The translations under genes and the position numbers were made by a program. A stretch of DNA of 23,141 nucleotides from an uncultured Spirochaetia bacterium (lineage in GTDB: Bacteria; Spirochaetota; UBA4802; JAGODF01). The notes beneath the pieces were generated by a model. That model was not told the DNA's origin. It was given only the letters and a program-made list of their open reading frames with translations, and did no database searches. Positions 19,875 to 23,141 of this stretch are shown one piece after another (within the stretch, counting starts at the first letter, position 1; the number at the start of each line of letters is the position of its first letter). Location of the stretch: contig CALCJG010000258.1 in NCBI GenBank assembly GCA_937967705.1, forward strand, positions 1-23,141, in the 5' to 3' direction.

Positions 19875-20276
19875 ATGAGAATAAAAGTCATTGATTCTGG
19901 GTATTTGACAAAACGCGATACTACTAACAGAGAAATCTTTACAGTTCGCGTTTTAATCTATGAGCGCGATGGGCATAAATACGCCATGTGCCTGGAGCTC
20001 GGTATTTTAGGAATGGGAAAGGATGTGAGGTCAGCGATGGAGGACCTCGTCGTTCTTACTGAGGACCATTTCAGGTTTATGGCCCATTCAAAAATATCCG
20101 TAAAGAATATCCCCGCAGCAGATGAATATTTCATGGCTTTTAAGAACCATGCCGAAAAACACCGTTCAAAATTCTTGCCTGTAAAGAAAGTAGATTATGA
20201 GGCCATATCTAAACAATACCCGAGAATCTTCAACCCCGAAAATCCAAAGCATTATGAAATAAGGCAGCCGGTTTAA
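19875..20276 (+). CDS. HicB-like protein, first gene of the recombinase operon
   Basis: A 133-aa protein. Its central segment, FTVRVLIYERDGHKYAMCLE then LGILGMGKDVRSAMEDLVVL, has the shape of HicB-type folds (strand, Y.....G.W.A.CLELG....G.D...A...L), a partial RNase H-like fold known in antitoxins. The C-terminus (DYEAISKQYPRIFNPENPKH) is not a recognised DNA-binding domain. No HicA-like partner with the usual SHR motif follows, so it should not be called an antitoxin without more evidence. SD AGAGGACACC precedes the ATG. The next gene starts in its stop codon (TAATG). Confidence 0.6.
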   Translation: MRIKVIDSGYLTKRDTTNREIFTVRVLIYERDGHKYAMCLELGILGMGKDVRSAMEDLVVLTEDHFRFMAHSKISVKNIPAADEYFMAFKNHAEKHRSKFLPVKKVDYEAISKQYPRIFNPENPKHYEIRQPV

Positions 20277-20527
20277 TGCTATTATTAGAACTTCTGGAGC
20301 TTTTCAATAAGCATCAGGACATATATGAAGTTCAAATACCAGACTTATCACAATACCCCCCATCTTTTTATTATACGGTAAGAATTGTTAAGTACACACC
20401 GAATAAGGAATCACCAAAATCTATAAAAACATTTGCCCGTAGGTATTTGCATAGGAATCCTCGTTTGTCGAATGAGGAAATCAAAAATATTGAATTGAAG
20501 TTTTCCATTAAAATCAAGGATTTATGA
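20276..20527 (+). CDS. small protein coupled to the serine recombinase
   Basis: An 83-aa protein: MLLLELLELFNKHQDIYEVQ, then PPSFYYTVRIVKYTPNKESP, ending IELKFSIKIKDL. It has an N-terminal helix, a beta region and basic C-terminal half. It overlaps both neighbours, by TAATG before and ATGA after, so the three genes are read as one unit. Being small, basic and next to a large serine recombinase, it could be a recombination directionality factor or a partner of the HicB-like protein; neither is shown by sequence. Confidence 0.6.
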   Translation: MLLLELLELFNKHQDIYEVQIPDLSQYPPSFYYTVRIVKYTPNKESPKSIKTFARRYLHRNPRLSNEEIKNIELKFSIKIKDL

Positions 20528-22095
20528 TCTCCCTCGAAGAAGCAACATCTATCACCGCTGGAATCCAAAAAGCACTGAAAGAAGGTAAGCGCCCCGCCTT
20601 CGCCTATGACCGGGTTTCCGACCAGGCCAACGCCGGGGGAATATCCCTCGAATACCAGGAAACCCATGCGGGTTATTATGCTGAGCGCAACGGCCTGATG
20701 ATTGTTCATTATTTCACGGTCATCGAATCCGCCCGAAAAGAGGGCCGGAAGGTTTTCAATCGGATGATTGACCTTGCCATGCAGTTCAACGTCAAGGACC
20801 TCATATTCAAAAACACCGACCGCATGAGCCGCAATTACAGGGACCTGATGCGCATCGAGGACATCTACGAAAAGCACGGCGTCACCATCCATTTTTACCA
20901 GACCTATCGCACATTGAACCAGAAAAGCACCTATGCCGATAAGTTCATCATGAACGTGGAAATCGCGGCCGCCAGGCAGCTATCCGACAAACTCAGCCAC
21001 GATGTCCGGGAAACCCAAAAATTCAAAGCTGCCCGAGGGGTCCCTCCTGGCCGCCTTCCGATGGGTTATTCATTTTCAAAGGAAAAGCGAACCATCATCA
21101 TTGACCCTAAACATGAGCGGTTTATCCGCTTCATGTTCGACGAATATGATTCCGGGAAATATACTTTGCAGCAGTTCGTCGACTTCCTGAATGATCAGGG
21201 ATACCGGTCCCAGACCGGCCGGCTGTGGAATAAAAGCTATATCCACGTCATCCTCACAAACCGCATCTATACAGGATCCTTTGAATATGGCGGTGATGTC
21301 ATCAAGGGGAATTACGAGGCGTATATTGACGAGGAACGATTCGAAAAGCGTATGGAGCAGATGGGGGCCCTTCGGATGGGCACGAAAACCCATTCTCATG
21401 ACTTCCTGTTTTCAGGGATCCTGTACTGTGCCGAGTGCGGCCGGAGGATGACTGGGGACCGGAAAAAGGGCCGATTTACCTATTATGTCCACGCCTGCAG
21501 GAAAACCGGGAAAGGGGTATATATCCCGGAGGATGATATCTCGAGGATTATTGACGATTATGTCCGGGAATATGCCATAACGGAGGGAATGGCCGAGACA
21601 CTGAAATCCCTTTTCCTGGACGCCATTACCATCAAAACGTCAGATCAGCAGGCCAGCGTTTCCGTGATCTCCCGGCAGATATCAGAGCTGGAGGTCAAAC
21701 AGTCCCGAATCCTGGACCTCTTTGCCGATGCCCAGATTGACCATAATGCCCTGAAACGGAAAATGGAAGAATTCCAGAAGGAGATTGACCGGCTGGAAAA
21801 GCAGAAAAAACAGGCCGGAATTGATCGGAACAAGTTCATTCTGAAAACTTCTGAAATCATCGAAACCATGCGGAGATTCCCGGAAATATACGCCGAATCC
21901 ACCGGGGAACATCGTGTCGCCATCATCAAATCCATGGCCTCAAAGGTCCTCATCAGCCAGGACCAGGCGGAAATATCATGGATTCCCCCCTATTCCTTCA
22001 TAATGAAAAAGGAGATCCTTGAAGGGATCTCCTTAGTTCGAAATCGTCCTGAAACGCACGCCAGAAGGGATTCGAACCCCTGGCCCACAGCTTAG
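20524..22095 (+). CDS. large serine recombinase (phage integrase)
   Basis: A 523-aa recombinase. The catalytic domain (residues 1-160) has YDRVSDQ with nucleophile S32 and FKNTDRMSRN. A recombinase domain follows (GYSFSKEKR near 180, then YTLQQFVDFLNDQGYRSQTG and WNKSYIHVILTNRIYTG). A zinc ribbon has LYCAECGRRM with C302 and C305 and HACRKTG with C325. A coiled coil spans 375-430 (ISELEVKQSRILDLF, then FQKEIDRLEKQKKQ). It integrates and excises by double-strand breaks at att sites. The last 30 or so codons run through a host-type terminator and into tRNA-Arg, so the C-terminus is probably host-derived and the true phage end was lost on integration. Confidence 0.93.
   Translation: MISLEEATSITAGIQKALKEGKRPAFAYDRVSDQANAGGISLEYQETHAGYYAERNGLMIVHYFTVIESARKEGRKVFNRMIDLAMQFNVKDLIFKNTDRMSRNYRDLMRIEDIYEKHGVTIHFYQTYRTLNQKSTYADKFIMNVEIAAARQLSDKLSHDVRETQKFKAARGVPPGRLPMGYSFSKEKRTIIIDPKHERFIRFMFDEYDSGKYTLQQFVDFLNDQGYRSQTGRLWNKSYIHVILTNRIYTGSFEYGGDVIKGNYEAYIDEERFEKRMEQMGALRMGTKTHSHDFLFSGILYCAECGRRMTGDRKKGRFTYYVHACRKTGKGVYIPEDDISRIIDDYVREYAITEGMAETLKSLFLDAITIKTSDQQASVSVISRQISELEVKQSRILDLFADAQIDHNALKRKMEEFQKEIDRLEKQKKQAGIDRNKFILKTSEIIETMRRFPEIYAESTGEHRVAIIKSMASKVLISQDQAEISWIPPYSFIMKKEILEGISLVRNRPETHARRDSNPWPTA
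22009..22034 (-). terminator. intrinsic terminator of the tRNA transcript
   Basis: A perfect 10-bp stem, AAGGAGATCC with GGATCTCCTT, and a 6-nt loop. On the minus strand it is followed by five T. It lies 23 nt beyond the 3' end of tRNA-Arg and fits termination of the tRNA-Pro/tRNA-Arg transcript. It is within the 3' end of the serine recombinase frame, so this DNA is probably chromosomal. Confidence 0.75.
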
Positions 22096-22130
22096 AAGGC
22101 TGTTGCTCTATCCAGCTGAGCTACTGGCGC
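22057..22130 (-). tRNA. tRNA-Arg (TCT)
   Basis: A full cloverleaf on the minus strand: acceptor GCGCCAG with CTGGCGT (the first pair is G-T), D-arm GCTC/GAGC, anticodon arm ACAGC/GCTGT with loop CTTCTAA (anticodon TCT, reading AGA), and T-arm AGGGG/CCCTT with loop TTCGAAT. CCA is not encoded. The last 39 nt overlap the serine recombinase frame in antisense. It is the likely landmark for prophage integration. Confidence 0.93.
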
Positions 22131-22147
22131 ATATTGCTGTATATCAT

Positions 22148-22222
22148 TCGGGGTGAGAGGATTCGAACCTCCGACCTCATGGTCCCAAACCACGCGCTCT
22201 AACCGGGCTGAGCCACACCCCG
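22148..22222 (-). tRNA. tRNA-Pro (TGG)
   Basis: A cloverleaf on the minus strand: acceptor CGGGGTG/CACCCCG, D-arm GCTC/GAGC, anticodon stem CGTGG/CCATG with loop TTTGGGA (anticodon TGG), and T-arm GGAGG/CCTCT with loop TTCGAAT. The discriminator is A and CCA is not encoded. It precedes tRNA-Arg by 17 nt, and the two are cotranscribed from the promoter at 22261. Confidence 0.95.
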
Positions 22223-22234
22223 AAGAATGACCAA

Positions 22235-22261
22235 AGTATAACCGCCATTTTCGAGTGTCAA
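22235..22261 (-). promoter_or_regulatory. promoter of the tRNA-Pro/tRNA-Arg operon
   Basis: On the minus strand a consensus TTGACA (22261-22256) and TATACT (22240-22235) are 15 bp apart, and the tRNA 5' end begins 13 nt after the -10. The spacing is short but the position is right for a tRNA promoter. It shares the 22223-22509 intergenic region with a divergent plus-strand promoter. Confidence 0.65.
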
Positions 22262-22423
22262 TTAAAAATCCGGCGGCGATAACTGCATCTGATCCGCCAC
22301 TTTTATTACAGCCGCCTCCCGAACATCCCGGCGCACCGGTTTTCACCCTTTCCCGGTCAGGAAGAGGTCCTTCCCCGACAGCACATCTCATAGAATTCCA
22401 GCAAATATTACAGAAATTCCTCC

Positions 22424-22452
22424 TTTACCGGGATAGATAATATGTGTATACT
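22424..22452 (+). promoter_or_regulatory. sigma70-type promoter upstream of the chromosomal genes
   Basis: TTTACC (22424-22429), a 17-bp spacer and TATACT (22447-22452) on the plus strand, 57 bp before the ATG at 22510. Together with the divergent tRNA promoter it accounts for the 22223-22509 gap, in which I see no gene. Confidence 0.55.
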
Positions 22453-22509
22453 ATGGGCATTTTTCAACAATTTTTCACGGTATGCATCAGCAAAAATGAG
22501 GAAAACTGA

Positions 22510-22800
22510 ATGAACCCGCAACTACCTTTTCAGGAAGACCCCCTGCTCATTGAGGCGTGTCTATCCTCAGCTTCCTTCGTTTTGAACCGCCCGGCGGTTA
22601 TCAACAGCCCCGATCCGGATATGATACTCCGGCTGCACGGAGCTCTACGAGTGGCAGACTCACGGGGGAGTGTTTTTCCTCGTTCCTGGCAGCTTGGAAC
22701 AGAGGGGATTTCGCACCGGCGGGGACATCCCGCATCCCTGGATGCCCTGGAACAGGGAGCGGGGAATCTCAAGGGCTCAAGGGGTGATGGATATGTTTGA
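22510..22800 (+). CDS. uncertain chromosomal ORF, possibly frameshifted
   Basis: A 96-codon frame (MNPQLPFQEDPLLIEACLSS ... GSRGDGYV) with GAGG about 9 nt before its ATG and a promoter upstream. The first 45 codons look plausible. From about 22645 onward a different frame, giving ELYEWQTHGGVFFLVPGSLE and then DIPHPWMPWNRE, has more GC-rich third positions and a more protein-like composition, and joins the methyltransferase frame. The gene may therefore be frameshifted, or a short leader ORF. No family recognised; treat the product as unconfirmed. Confidence 0.3.
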   Translation: MNPQLPFQEDPLLIEACLSSASFVLNRPAVINSPDPDMILRLHGALRVADSRGSVFPRSWQLGTEGISHRRGHPASLDALEQGAGNLKGSRGDGYV

Positions 22801-23141
22801 TCAAACCGCACGTCGGGCTGGAAATCACCGGGGCTGGTACGACGGCTCCCTCTACAGCCTTCTCATCGATCCGTTTCTGGAGGATATACGGCAGATCATC
22901 GCAGACCAAGTTCCCGCAGGCTCCCGGGTCCTCGACGTCGCCTGCGGCACGGGGGCCCTCGCCCTTCGTCTTGCAGAAAAATGCCCCCGGGTCGTGGGAG
23001 TGGACCTCTCTCAGAGGATGATCTCCTTCGCCCGGGAGAAGAGACGGTACCATCCTGCCGGCAATCCCCTCTTCCTGCACGGGGACGCCGCCCGGCTTAC
23101 CGGGGTGGCGGATGAGCGTTTCGACTTCGCCCTCATCTCCC
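22793..23141 (+). CDS. class I SAM-dependent methyltransferase, 5' part
   Basis: The first 116 codons; the gene runs off the right edge. The product begins MFDQTARRAGNHRGWYDGSL, and the SAM-binding motif I VLDVACGTGALALRLAE comes near residue 48, followed by VVGVDLSQRMISFAREK (motif II region) and DAARLTG...FDFALIS. This is a methyltransf_11/25-type small-molecule methyltransferase fold; the substrate cannot be told. I choose the ATG at 22793 because AAGGGG lies 8 nt upstream; the ATG at 22787 is too close. It is chromosomal, outside the prophage, and has higher GC third positions than the phage genes. Confidence 0.85.
   Translation, partial: MFDQTARRAGNHRGWYDGSLYSLLIDPFLEDIRQIIADQVPAGSRVLDVACGTGALALRLAEKCPRVVGVDLSQRMISFAREKRRYHPAGNPLFLHGDAARLTGVADERFDFALIS

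Noticed and set aside
19875..20527. The two genes before the serine recombinase as a HicBA toxin-antitoxin pair
   Set aside because: The second protein has none of the HicA signature (double-stranded RNA-binding fold with conserved G-S-H) and the first lacks an obvious DNA-binding C-terminus.
22092..22391. A 99-codon minus-strand ORF across the tRNA genes
   Set aside because: Its C-terminal peptide (VGGSNPLTP, APVAQLDRATAF) is the usual spurious translation of tRNA-Pro and tRNA-Arg; the DNA is explained by the tRNAs.

Overview
The window is mostly one side of an integrated tailed phage, joined on the right to a bacterial chromosome. The phage evidence is a lambda-type packaging and head module (S49-type head protease, lambda-family portal, GpA-type terminase), a replication module (DnaN clamp, SSB, an initiator-like protein containing iterons), an antirepressor and repressor switch, and a large serine recombinase next to two tRNA genes. 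The left end of the prophage lies outside the window. The host cannot be named from this stretch. Its tRNA genes lack an encoded CCA, promoters look sigma70-like, Shine-Dalgarno (SD) sites are strong, and a prophage gene encodes a lipobox lipoprotein. I would guess a Gram-negative bacterium such as a deltaproteobacterium or spirochaete, with low confidence.

Layout. From about 17.6 kb down to 1, nearly all genes are on the minus strand, with ATGA-type overlaps that suggest long translationally coupled operons. In transcription order they are: early regulators (RHH-like protein, Lar-like zinc ribbon, an uncertain gene or structured RNA, an ORF6C-like regulator, an AntA-type antirepressor); a helicase-methyltransferase fusion with tiny zinc-ribbon and membrane proteins; a tyrosine recombinase; SSB; an initiator-like protein whose gene holds four 11-bp iterons beside an A-rich tract (candidate origin); a DUF6475-like protein; DnaN; an Nmad1-type protein; several tiny genes; then a 2-kb low-GC array of very small genes (7.4 to 5.4 kb); then minor tail protein Z, terminase, portal and head protease.

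The 5.4-7.4 kb array is the most unusual part. Its small genes are separated by imperfect palindromes with the architecture of integron attC sites: an outer pair resembling RYYYAAC and GTTRRRY, and an inner complementary GGCATAA-CGCC arm pair. One is 69 bp and close to textbook. Others are 100 to 180 bp and contain the start of an ORF in the loop, with the SD in or beside one arm and the reading frame continuing through the other arm into the next module (two of these are DUF551 proteins). This looks like an integron-cassette-like array without an integron integrase, carried by a prophage.

On the plus strand from 17.76 kb are an XRE-type repressor with a TTG start, then (after two minus-strand cargo genes, a zinc-finger/TerB-like protein and a lipoprotein) a three-gene coupled operon ending in the large serine recombinase. 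The recombinase frame runs through a host terminator into the 3' half of tRNA-Arg(TCT), so the attachment junction is probably inside its 3' end. Beyond are tRNA-Pro(TGG) with its promoter, a small uncertain ORF, and the start of a SAM-dependent methyltransferase: chromosomal sequence.
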